Below, piece by piece: positions 10,582-19,062 of a stretch of 64,000 bases of DNA. The notes under the pieces were generated by a model. It was not told where the DNA came from. It saw only the letters and a list, made by a program, of their open reading frames with translations, and ran no database searches. The stretch covers positions 62,001 to 126,000 of the forward strand of contig JAFEBQ010000007.1 of assembly GCA_018242585.1 (NCBI GenBank). Reading direction: 5' to 3'. Origin of the DNA: Planctomycetota bacterium (GTDB taxonomy: Bacteria; Planctomycetota; Planctomycetia; Pirellulales; PNKZ01). Numbering within the stretch: position 1 is the first letter of the stretch; each line of letters opens with the position of its first letter. Position numbers and translations under genes: made by a program.

Positions 10582-11562
10582 ATGAAACGCCACCTGCCCC
10601 TCCGCGCGAGCTTTTGGTTTCACCTGCTGCCCGTTCTCCTCGTTGCGTCCCCGGCCTGCGCCCAAACCGCCCCCGCCGGCAATGCCGCGACTGCCCCACT
10701 GGTGCGCGAGTATGGATGTGTTGATGGCGAAAAACTTCTGCTGGACATCTATCCACCAGCCCCTGGCAGTCCAGAGACTCGCGCCGGCGTGATCGTGGTT
10801 CATGGCGGCGGCTGGGTGGATGGGAAACGCTCCGACTTAGCCGCGTCATCTCGCTGGTTGGCGCAGCAGGGCTACACGACATTCTCCATTGACTACCGTC
10901 TGTGCAACAGTGCCGATCGATTCAAGGATCCTTCCGCACCAGCGAAGAACCGTTTCCCCGCGGCTTTGGACGACTGTCAGCGCGCGGTGCGGTGGATTCG
11001 CCGTCATGCCGAGGCTTTTGGCATCGAGCCTCAACGCCTGGGAGCCTATGGTCATTCGGCAGGCGGACACTTGGTCGCTCTACTAGGCACGATGGAGACG
11101 CGCGACAACTCAGACCCGGAACTTGCTTCCTATTCCAGCCGAGTGAACGCCGTGGTGAACATCGCGGGCCCCAATGACCTCACGATTCCGTTGCCTTCCT
11201 GCAATGTCTTCGGCCAGCCCCCCGATCCGAAAGCCGACCGCTGGCAGCTCGGCAAACCAGTCCATTGGCTGGTGGAAGATGTCGTCGGCTCCGCCGGCGC
11301 GGAGGCAGCTTCTCCCCGCAGTCATGTGGACCGCCATTCCGCCCCGTTCCTGTTGCTCTTTGGAGCGAAGGATTTTCTCATCCCCGAAGTCCAGGCAAGC
11401 AGCATGCACGAGGCGCTGCAAAAGGCTGGCGTAAAGTCCAAACTCGTGATCTTCCCAAATGACAACCACGCCGTGGGCGCAGGGGATTCAAAACCGCAGT
11501 TCGAGTCCGAAGTGCTCGAGTTTTTGCGGAGCAGTCTGCTTGATGGTTCAATAGACAAATGA
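10582..11562 (+). CDS. Secreted alpha/beta hydrolase (BD-FAE-like carboxylesterase)
   Basis: 326 residues with a signal peptide ending near ACAQT (about 28). Oxyanion motif HGGGW at 74-78, nucleophile elbow GHSAGG with Ser159, likely Asp in LLFGAKDFLIPE and His in FPNDNHAVG. This is the pattern of the hormone-sensitive-lipase/BD-FAE group that includes acetyl and feruloyl esterases acting on decorated polysaccharides. Situated 30 bases after the PIG-L gene and within a block of secreted carbohydrate-active genes, so removal of ester groups from a glycan is the likely task. Substrate not readable from sequence. Confidence 0.87.
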   Translation: MKRHLPLRASFWFHLLPVLLVASPACAQTAPAGNAATAPLVREYGCVDGEKLLLDIYPPAPGSPETRAGVIVVHGGGWVDGKRSDLAASSRWLAQQGYTTFSIDYRLCNSADRFKDPSAPAKNRFPAALDDCQRAVRWIRRHAEAFGIEPQRLGAYGHSAGGHLVALLGTMETRDNSDPELASYSSRVNAVVNIAGPNDLTIPLPSCNVFGQPPDPKADRWQLGKPVHWLVEDVVGSAGAEAASPRSHVDRHSAPFLLLFGAKDFLIPEVQASSMHEALQKAGVKSKLVIFPNDNHAVGAGDSKPQFESEVLEFLRSSLLDGSIDK

Positions 11563-11699
11563 AAGCCGGCCTGCGTCTAGCCAGCTGTGACGGCCTCGTC
11601 ATCAGCCTTTGGGGGGAAAGCCGATCAAGTGCGGTTCAAACTGAAAACTTGCTCTAGCACTGAAGCTGGCTTTCTCCACCGCCCCCATGTGATCACCCG

Positions 11700-13442
11700 A
11701 TGAAGCGCCTCATTCCCTTCACTTCACTCGCACTTTTGCTCGCCGCGACGGCAACCTTTCCGCTTCACTCGCAGGAACTGCGCGCGCCGCGCAAGCAGTC
11801 GGACGGCGCGCGGAACTTCACCGTGAACACGGAGAAGGCGGTGAAGTTCGGCGTGCATGAAGTCACGCTGAAAGGCGATGGCACGGTTGCAAATCCGTTC
11901 GACACGCTGGCGACCGTCACCTTCACGCCGCCATCGGGAGCGCCGCAGGCGAAGGCGGTTCACGCCTTCTACGACGGAGATGGCGCCTGGCGCGCGCGAG
12001 TGTATGCGAGCGAGGTGGGGGAGTGGAGTTGGTCCTCGCGCTGCGCGACGGACAAACAGCTCGACGGCGCGAGCGGCACGTTCGAAGTCGTCGATTCGAA
12101 GCTGCGTGGGCGTTTGCTGCCGTACCCGCAGAATCCGCGTCAGTGGATCACCGAGGACGGGCACTGGTTTCTCAACCTCAGCGACACCGCCTACTTCCTG
12201 CTCTGCGCGCACGACGGCAACGGCGCGCCCGTTCCCGACGAGGTGGCCGCCCATTACGTTCGCGATGATGTGGAGCGCGGCATCACCTCCCTGCGCTGCT
12301 TTCTGGCCGGCGGCGAGGAGGGCTTCCAGGAGAGCAGGAGTGCGTGGAGGCGCTGGTTCTTCGTGGATGACAGTAGCGACCGTCTTCGACTCGACAATCT
12401 CCAGTGCGCCGATCGGCGGCTGCGGATGCTGCTGGAGGCTCACCCGGATGTGGCCGTGCAGCTCATCCTGTTTCCGCTGGCGGGCTACCACACCGACGAC
12501 CGCCTCTGGGCCGCGCTCCAGCCCGCGCAGCGCGAGCGCTTGCTGCGGAATCTCATCGCTCGTTACGCCGCGTATCCGCAGATTTTCTGGCTCATCGTGA
12601 ACGATGCGCACTTCGGCGATGGCTTTCCAAACAACAACGCGATGGCACGGGAGGCGGGAGCGTGGTTGCAGCAGCACGATCCCTGGCAGCATCCGCGCTC
12701 CGCCGGACACGCCCGGCGGCTGCCGTTCGCCTTTGGCGATGAAGCCTGGGCCACCTACATTCACATCGAGCATGAGCACGACCTCGGCGCGCTGGAATAC
12801 GGACGCTACCAGGCGTTCCACAAGCCCGTCTTCCTCGGCGAGGACCGCTACGAGCAGGATCACGGCCCCCGCCGCGATCCGGCGCACATGGACTTCTGGC
12901 AGCGCCGTCTCTTCTGGGCCTGGCTGCTTTCCGGCGGCTCCGCCAACTACGGCGGATGCTGGTGGGCCGTGCATCCCTACACTGACCCCGGCGCGCGCGC
13001 CGCCACCCGTGGCAAGCGGCCGGGGACCACGTTCACCGAGGCACTCACCGGCCTCGACTCGGTGAAAGTCATCCGCGATTATTTCGAGCAGCGAAAGATC
13101 GATCTCGGCAAGTTCTCGCCGGACCACGCGCTCGTGAAGGACGCCGATGGCGCAACCGGCGCGCGCGCTCCGAAGCTCACGCGACGTGGGCACACCGAAT
13201 TCCTCATCTTCCACCCGCACGCGGATGGCGCCGATGACCAGCACACACAGTCGATTGCCGACAAGCCCGCGCGCCTCGTGGTGGATTTGAGCGCCGCGAG
13301 CGGGAAGTTTGCCGTCGAATGGTTCCGCGCGGCTGATGGCGTGGCCGCGCAAGGCGACGAAGTAAGCGGTGGAAAGCCCATCGAACTCACCGCGCCGTGG
13401 CAAGGGGCGGACGTGATTGTGCGTTTTGTGAAAGCGAACTGA
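11700..13442 (+). CDS. Secreted DUF5060 + DUF4038-like glycoside hydrolase
   Basis: 580 residues, signal peptide about 1-24. Residues about 35-130 (KFGVHEVTLKGDGTVANPFD, VHAFYDGDGAWRARVYASEVGEW) form the Ig-like DUF5060 domain. The central barrel is DUF4038-like: EDGHWFLNLSDTAYFLL, DDVERGITSLRCFL, FWLIVNDAHFGDGFP and PVFLGEDRYEQDHG, the last two being the likely positions of the catalytic carboxylates. A C-terminal beta domain (FLIFHPHADGADD, AVEWFRAADG) completes the usual architecture. It differs from the DUF4038 protein at 7556, so the block carries two non-identical enzymes of this fold. The stop is 6 bases from the next start, so the two are probably co-translated. Confidence 0.85.
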   Translation: MKRLIPFTSLALLLAATATFPLHSQELRAPRKQSDGARNFTVNTEKAVKFGVHEVTLKGDGTVANPFDTLATVTFTPPSGAPQAKAVHAFYDGDGAWRARVYASEVGEWSWSSRCATDKQLDGASGTFEVVDSKLRGRLLPYPQNPRQWITEDGHWFLNLSDTAYFLLCAHDGNGAPVPDEVAAHYVRDDVERGITSLRCFLAGGEEGFQESRSAWRRWFFVDDSSDRLRLDNLQCADRRLRMLLEAHPDVAVQLILFPLAGYHTDDRLWAALQPAQRERLLRNLIARYAAYPQIFWLIVNDAHFGDGFPNNNAMAREAGAWLQQHDPWQHPRSAGHARRLPFAFGDEAWATYIHIEHEHDLGALEYGRYQAFHKPVFLGEDRYEQDHGPRRDPAHMDFWQRRLFWAWLLSGGSANYGGCWWAVHPYTDPGARAATRGKRPGTTFTEALTGLDSVKVIRDYFEQRKIDLGKFSPDHALVKDADGATGARAPKLTRRGHTEFLIFHPHADGADDQHTQSIADKPARLVVDLSAASGKFAVEWFRAADGVAAQGDEVSGGKPIELTAPWQGADVIVRFVKAN

Positions 13443-13448
13443 ATTCCG

Positions 13449-15455
13449 ATGCCGCGATTCTTCTATCTGTCTGTGTTTACCGCGTTCACGCTCGCCACGT
13501 TTGCCGATGGCGAGTCGCAGCACAAGGAGACCGCCCCCACGGCTCCGAAGGCATTCCACGCCAACAAACTCCTCGAACTCGATGTTGCCATCAAGAAGGC
13601 CGTCGCTGAGGACATAATCGTCGGTGCCGCGGTGTGGGTTGAACGTGATGGCACGGCCTATCACAAGGCCTTCGGTCAACGCGCGACGAAGCCCGCCGCG
13701 GAGGTCATGACGGAGGACACCCTGTTCGACGTGGCTTCCGTCACGAAGGTCGTCGCGGCGACGAGCGCGGCGATGCTGTGCGTCGAGCGCGGATTGATGA
13801 CCGTGGATGACCTGGTGGCGAAGCATCTGCCGGAGTTCACCGGCGAGGGCCGCGAGCGGGTGACGATCCGGCATCTGTTGCTGCACAGTTCGGGCCTCCC
13901 GGTGAATCTGAATCCGGCCTTGCCGCCCTTTGGCAGTCACGCCGATGCCATCGCCCAGGCGTGCCGCACCAAGCTGTTGTTTGAGCCGGGCACCAGGTTT
14001 TCCTACAGCAGCGCCGGCACGATGGTGCTCGGCGGCGTGATCGAGCGCGTGACGGGCCGGAAGTTCGATGAGTTCTGCACCACGGAGATTTTCCTCCCGC
14101 TGCGCATGAACGACACGGTGTTTCGTCCGAGCGGTGATCGCTTAAAGCGTGTCGCGCCATCGAGCGCGCCCGCGCGCGGGCAGGTGGACGACACCGTGGC
14201 GCGTGTCACCGGCGGAGTGGCGGCTCATGCTTCCCTCTTCACGACCACGGCGGATGTGGCGCGCTTCGCCCGCATGATGTTGAACTTTGGCGAACTCGAT
14301 GGTGAGCGAGTCTTCCAGCCCGATACCGTGAGGCTCATGACCAGTGTGCAAAGCCCACCCGGGCTTGTCAGCCCCGACGCGGGCAATCTGCCGGTGCGCC
14401 GCGGGCTGGGCTGGGACATCGACACACCCTACCGCAAGCCGCCGCATGACTACACTCCCGCGCGCGGGGCGTTGTTCCCCATCGGCGGCTACGGTCACAC
14501 GGGCTGGACCGGACAGATGTTGTGGATTGACCCTTACTCGCGCACCTTCGTGGTTTTCCTGTGCAACCGCTACGTGGACGGTGTTGCCGACACACGGCCC
14601 GCTGTTTATCAATTGCACCATCGCGTCGCCACACTCGCCGCCGAGGCGGTGAATGACTTCGATTTCAATCACGTGCCCGGCGCGTTGCCGGGCCATGTAT
14701 CGCTGAAGGCCGCGGCCGCCCAGCCTTTCACTAATCGCCTCGGGATGAAGTTTGTACCCATTCCGGGCACGCGGACGCTCATGTGCATCCATGAGACTCG
14801 CCGCGCCGACTATGCGCGCTATGTTGCCGAGAATCCCAGCGCGGACGCTTTGTGGAAGGACGTGAAACTTGGCAGCCGTACCGCAAGCGCCGGTGACGAC
14901 CATCCCGTGGTGAACGTGAGCTGGGACGACGCGACTGCCTTCTGCGAATGGCTGAGCAAAAAGGAAGGCCGCAAGTATCGCCTGCCGACGGATCGCGAGT
15001 GGAGCATCGCGGTTGGCATCGGAGACCAAGAGCCTGTCGGCGGCGTCACGCCCGAAAGCCTGAGCGGCAAGGTTCCCGAAGTGTATCCCTGGGGCAGGCA
15101 ATGGCCGCCCACGAAAGGCGCGGGCAACTACGCTGATGAGGAATGCCGGACGCAGTATCCCCAGGAAAAAATCGTCGCCGGCTATGCGGATGGATTCGCC
15201 ATCACCTCACCCGTGATGAGCTTCCCGCCGAACGAACTCGGCATCCACGATCTCGGCGGGAGCGTCTGGGAATGGTGTGACGACTGGTTCAACGCGGAAC
15301 AGCAGGATCACGTCCTGCGGGGCGCCTCGTGGGGCAGCAGCGCGCCCAAGCCGCTGCTCTCCTCCTTTCGCGGCAATCAGCCCTCCACGCGTCGTTGGCG
15401 CTGCGATGGGTTCCGCTGCGTGGTGGAGTGTGTGCCGCAAGACTTCGCTCGTTGA
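13449..15455 (+). CDS. Class C beta-lactamase-type serine hydrolase fused to a SUMF1/FGE-like domain
   Basis: 668 residues, signal peptide about 1-20. N-terminal domain (about 40-395): SxxK motif S97-V-T-K100, YSS at 186-188 and HTG at 350-352, the three boxes of the serine beta-lactamase/esterase fold. C-terminal domain (about 425-662): HPVVNVSWDDATAFCEWLS, YRLPTDREWSIAVG, YPWGRQWPP, NELGIHDLGGSVWEWCDDW and FRCVVE, the full course of the formylglycine-generating-enzyme (SUMF1) fold. Such domains often act as sugar or ligand binders rather than sulfatase activators; I cannot confirm the paired active-site Cys. It begins 6 bases after the DUF5060 gene, suggesting a secreted de-esterification role on the same glycan. 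Confidence 0.85.
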   Translation: MPRFFYLSVFTAFTLATFADGESQHKETAPTAPKAFHANKLLELDVAIKKAVAEDIIVGAAVWVERDGTAYHKAFGQRATKPAAEVMTEDTLFDVASVTKVVAATSAAMLCVERGLMTVDDLVAKHLPEFTGEGRERVTIRHLLLHSSGLPVNLNPALPPFGSHADAIAQACRTKLLFEPGTRFSYSSAGTMVLGGVIERVTGRKFDEFCTTEIFLPLRMNDTVFRPSGDRLKRVAPSSAPARGQVDDTVARVTGGVAAHASLFTTTADVARFARMMLNFGELDGERVFQPDTVRLMTSVQSPPGLVSPDAGNLPVRRGLGWDIDTPYRKPPHDYTPARGALFPIGGYGHTGWTGQMLWIDPYSRTFVVFLCNRYVDGVADTRPAVYQLHHRVATLAAEAVNDFDFNHVPGALPGHVSLKAAAAQPFTNRLGMKFVPIPGTRTLMCIHETRRADYARYVAENPSADALWKDVKLGSRTASAGDDHPVVNVSWDDATAFCEWLSKKEGRKYRLPTDREWSIAVGIGDQEPVGGVTPESLSGKVPEVYPWGRQWPPTKGAGNYADEECRTQYPQEKIVAGYADGFAITSPVMSFPPNELGIHDLGGSVWEWCDDWFNAEQQDHVLRGASWGSSAPKPLLSSFRGNQPSTRRWRCDGFRCVVECVPQDFAR

Positions 15456-15616
15456 CCTGGCGCGGCGGTCATGCCAAAAGTCACCGCCGTTTTGAGGCTG
15501 ATGACAGCCGCCTTGGAGCAGTGCGGGCGCGTATCAATGGTCGGATACCGCGACCACCTTCGACTGGTAGAGGCAACTGTGATGTGAGCCCGACATTCGT
15601 CTAACTCCTACGCGCG

Positions 15617-17098
15617 TCAATCAGGGCTATGCGTGGAGCCGTCGCCCTCTTCCGCGGCCGGGTTGTCTGGGATGAAGTCGGGAGGGTGGGGAACCCGGAG
15701 ATCAAGTCGTGAATTGCCCGTGATAAGGCGAGCATCGCGGGCGTTAAGCAGCCAGCCCCAGAACCAACTGCTCAGGACCAGGAGGCGGTTGCGGAAGCCG
15801 ATGAGGAACAGGATGTGGACGCCGCCCCAAAGGAGCCAAGCGAGAAAGCCGCCGACCTTCCACCGGCCGATGTGGGCGACGGCCTTCGCTTTGCCGATGA
15901 TGGCCAAGGAACCCTTGTCGCGGTAGACAAAGGCCGATCGCGCCGTTCGCGCGGTCCGAGCCGCGGCCTCGCGTGCGATCGTCGATCCGGCGTAGCGGCC
16001 CATCTGGATGCCGCCCTGCGCAACGCCTGGCACCGGTCTGCCCGTATCCGCGGACTTGGCCGCCGCCAGGTCGCCGACGACGAACACCTCGGGGTGTCCC
16101 GGGATCGTCAGATCAGGCCCGACGATCACGCGCCCCGCTTTGTCGAGCGGCACGCCCAATGATTGCCCGAGAGCGCTGGCCTTGACGCCCGCCGCCCAAA
16201 AAACATTGCGCACGGGAATCACCTCATTGCCGACGGTAACGCCGCGCCGCGTGACATTGGTCACGATCGAATTCAGGCGCACCTCCACGCCCATGCGCTC
16301 CAGGTCGCGCTGGGCGCGGGCGCTCAGTTCCTTGGGGAAGGGGGGCAGCACACGATCAGCCCCTTCAAAGAGGATGACGCGCGTTGTTCGCGTGTCGATG
16401 TGCTTATAATCTCTCGGCAGCGTCTGCCCGGCGATTTCCTTGATCGCGCCCGCGAGTTCGACGCCGGTAGGGCCCGCGCCGACAATCCCAAAGGTCAACG
16501 CCGCGCGGCGTTCGGCTTCATCCCCCTCGTACTCCGCCGACTCGAAAGCGAGGAGGATGCGCCGGCGCAGTTCGGTCGCGTCGTCGATGCTCTTCAAGCC
16601 GGGAGCGATCGCGGCCCACTCCTCATGCCCGAAATAGGCATGCGTCGCTCCGGCCGCCAGGATGAGGTAGTCGTAGCCAACGTGCCCGCCGGCCAACATC
16701 AGCCGTTTGCCGGCAATGTCCACGCCGGTGACCTCGGCCATCGCGACCTGACAATTTTCTTGGTCGCGCAGGATCGTCCGGATGGGCGCGCTAATATCCG
16801 CCGGCGACAGCGAGGCCGTTGCGACCTGGTACAGCAAGGGCTGAAACACGTGGTGATTGCGGCGATCGATCAATCTGACATCGACCGGCGCGCCCGCCAA
16901 CGCTTTGGCCGCCGCGATGCCAGCAAAGCCGCCGCCGACGATGAACACTTTGGGAAGCGTCTTGGCCGCGGGAGTGGTGCGCGAAGATCCAATGTTCGCC
17001 GGACCATTGTCCAGGAGGACTCGCCCCCCTTCATTTTCCCATCGTTGGACAGCCATGCCGCCGTCCTTAGTTTCGCCGATGGTAGGATCAGCCCACAT
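15617..17098 (-). CDS. ndh: Type II NADH dehydrogenase (NDH-2 family)
   Basis: 493 residues; ATG at 17098 with GGAAGGTG just upstream. FAD-binding fold at PKVFIVGGGFAGIAAAKAL (about 49-67), the DRRNHHVFQPLLYQVATASLSPADI block typical of NDH-2, the NADH fold FGIVGAGPTGVELAGAI, the VFVVGDLA FAD motif and AQGGIQMG. The C-terminal part has an amphipathic/hydrophobic segment (WKVGGFLAWLLWGGVHILFLIGF) for membrane attachment. It oxidises NADH and passes electrons to quinone without proton pumping. An extra N-terminal leader of some 45 residues precedes the first nucleotide-binding strand. Next upstream on the same strand, 177 bases away, is the membrane molybdopterin protein, so the two may form one respiratory module. 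Confidence 0.9.
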   Translation of the reverse strand: MWADPTIGETKDGGMAVQRWENEGGRVLLDNGPANIGSSRTTPAAKTLPKVFIVGGGFAGIAAAKALAGAPVDVRLIDRRNHHVFQPLLYQVATASLSPADISAPIRTILRDQENCQVAMAEVTGVDIAGKRLMLAGGHVGYDYLILAAGATHAYFGHEEWAAIAPGLKSIDDATELRRRILLAFESAEYEGDEAERRAALTFGIVGAGPTGVELAGAIKEIAGQTLPRDYKHIDTRTTRVILFEGADRVLPPFPKELSARAQRDLERMGVEVRLNSIVTNVTRRGVTVGNEVIPVRNVFWAAGVKASALGQSLGVPLDKAGRVIVGPDLTIPGHPEVFVVGDLAAAKSADTGRPVPGVAQGGIQMGRYAGSTIAREAAARTARTARSAFVYRDKGSLAIIGKAKAVAHIGRWKVGGFLAWLLWGGVHILFLIGFRNRLLVLSSWFWGWLLNARDARLITGNSRLDLRVPHPPDFIPDNPAAEEGDGSTHSPD

Positions 17099-17275
17099 AA
17101 TTCACCTTCCGCGCGCGACTCGTGCCATCCTTGTCGCTACGATTCCAGCGCGGCTCGATACCAAGTCCGCTACTGGCCGCATGCTTCGACAATCCAATTG
17201 CCAGACTGGCTTCTCCTGGCAACTTGCTGTTTGCCTCCTTGGCCGCGAATCACGCCGGCCTGGCTGCGTCGCCGC

Positions 17276-18880
17276 TCAGATGCTGGCGAGTTCGCCAAAG
17301 TATTCTTGGTCCTCATTATAGCCTCCCTCGCCACGGCCGACCGATCGGGAACTCTCGACAAACTCGATGGCGCGAATCCACTTGACCATCTTGAAGCCGA
17401 GTTGGTTCTCGACTCGCAGCCGCAGGGGCGCTCCGTGCAACTCGCCTAACGGCTGGAAGTTCATCTCATAGGCGAGCAATGTCTGCGGATGTCGGGCGTT
17501 TGCCATCGACAGGCTATCGTAGAACTCGCCGCCGTGGCCTCCTTCGCCGAAGGAGTAAAAGACCACCGCGTCGGCATTGGCCTTGGGCTGGACCAGCTTG
17601 ATGATTTCCGCCAACGGCACGCCGCCCCAGGCCGCGATGCCCGACCAGCCTTGAATGCAATGGTGCAGCGTGATCTGGGTCTGTTTCCCCAGTGCTCCCA
17701 GGGTATCCAGCGACAATTCGACGGGGTTTTCCACGAGGCCATGAATTTTTAGCCGGTAGTCTTGGAAGCGGTGCGCCGCGAGCTCTTTCCACTCATCGCT
17801 CGTGGGCACCTTGCCATTGGCCCAAAAAAAGGGCGAAATGTCTTCGCGGCGAAACTCCGCGCACGGCGAGGGCCGATCAAGGAAAAAGCTCATGATCGGC
17901 GTGACGATGGCGCGCGCGGCATGCTGCACCACGCGTGGGTGCCGCCACGCCGCCCAATTGGCGAGCGCGTTCGCGACGAAAATGACCGCCAGGCCCGACA
18001 TGCCGACAAAAACGCCGCTCATGCTGATCGCGTCCGTGCCTAGCACGATGTGGTTCATGTTCCGCGCGAACCCCGTGATCGAAACCATCGCCACATGAAT
18101 GACGATGAACATGACAAACGCGCACATAATCAGGAAATGGAGCGATCGGCCAATTTGGCGATTGCCGGGAAGCTTCGGATACCAACCAAATCGATTCGTC
18201 AACGCGGGCGACATGGAGGGGCCGGTGATCATGGCGAGCGGCGCCAGTACGAACACCACGCCGAAGTAGGAGAGTTGCTGCAAGGCGTTGTACTGATAAA
18301 AGCCATCCGGCTCCGGCGGCAAGTGGAACGTGGCATAGTGAACAAAAACAGCCCAGGCGTCAGTTAAGACATGCCAACCGCTGGGGACCAGCCGGCGCCA
18401 ATGGCCGTCAAGGAACAGCAAGGTGACGTAAACCCCGCCGTTGACCACCCAAAACAGCACGCTGAGAAAATGCCAGTGCCGCGCCATGCCGATGGTATGT
18501 CGGTACCCGGGCAAACCAATCCAGGGAGAGAGGTGACGAGCATCTTGCTTTGCGGTCCACACCTGGTCTTTCGGTACCTCGACCGGCGTAAAGCGGGCCC
18601 ATTCGGTGCCCGGAGTGCAATGCACGTTCCAGTAGAGCCGTGGATGGTCCATGAGAATCTGCAATCCGCTGCGGACCAGCAGAATCATCAAGAACAGATT
18701 GACGTAATGTGTAAGGCGTAACCCGACAGAAAAGCCAGGCGGAACAGGCTGGCTATTTGCGCTGCTCTCGATGGGAGGTACCGCCGGCAACCCGACGAAA
18801 GCGCACTGCACGTACGCGGCGACAAGCGCCAACACGATGGGAGCCGTAAAAAGCAGAAGCTCCTTCCGCCGAACGCGCAT
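17276..18880 (-). CDS. Membrane cytochrome b561-like domain fused to a molybdopterin oxidoreductase domain
   Basis: 534 residues from the ATG at 18880 (a TTG 24 codons upstream is possible). The N-terminal half is hydrophobic with about five or six membrane helices and several helix-borne His (for example in HTIGMARHWHFL, WHVLTDAWAVFVHYATFH, RSLHFLIMCAFVMFIVIHV), the pattern of a di-heme cytochrome b. The C-terminal half is an oxidoreductase molybdopterin-binding domain of the sulfite oxidase/YedY type: LKIHGLVENPVELSLD, then LHHCIQGWSG with the Mo-ligating Cys near 408, and FYSFGEGGHGG. No twin-arginine signal is visible, so the side of the membrane where the Moco domain sits is uncertain. 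Substrate unknown. It likely links a Mo-dependent redox step to the quinone pool. Confidence 0.8.
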   Translation of the reverse strand: MRVRRKELLLFTAPIVLALVAAYVQCAFVGLPAVPPIESSANSQPVPPGFSVGLRLTHYVNLFLMILLVRSGLQILMDHPRLYWNVHCTPGTEWARFTPVEVPKDQVWTAKQDARHLSPWIGLPGYRHTIGMARHWHFLSVLFWVVNGGVYVTLLFLDGHWRRLVPSGWHVLTDAWAVFVHYATFHLPPEPDGFYQYNALQQLSYFGVVFVLAPLAMITGPSMSPALTNRFGWYPKLPGNRQIGRSLHFLIMCAFVMFIVIHVAMVSITGFARNMNHIVLGTDAISMSGVFVGMSGLAVIFVANALANWAAWRHPRVVQHAARAIVTPIMSFFLDRPSPCAEFRREDISPFFWANGKVPTSDEWKELAAHRFQDYRLKIHGLVENPVELSLDTLGALGKQTQITLHHCIQGWSGIAAWGGVPLAEIIKLVQPKANADAVVFYSFGEGGHGGEFYDSLSMANARHPQTLLAYEMNFQPLGELHGAPLRLRVENQLGFKMVKWIRAIEFVESSRSVGRGEGGYNEDQEYFGELASI

Positions 18881-19062
18881 GCGAATGATTCCTGTCTTGT
18901 GGTTTTGTCCTGTCTCGCGCCGTATCAACCTTGCCTTGGCGTCGCCAAACAATCCTTACTTGACGAGTGTTTTGCGCTTCGATGCCACGCCTTCGAGCAG
19001 CGACTTCCACGATGGGATAAAACCGTGTGATTCTATCATCATCGTGGCGGCGTCGTGGCAGT

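Noticed and set aside
11724..13940. 738-codon open frame on the minus strand
   Set aside because: It is antisense to the DUF5060 and serine hydrolase genes, has no domain and is Arg/His/Gly rich, as expected of a GC-rich shadow frame.
16163..17449. 428-codon plus-strand frame
   Set aside because: Antisense to the NDH-2 gene; no motifs.
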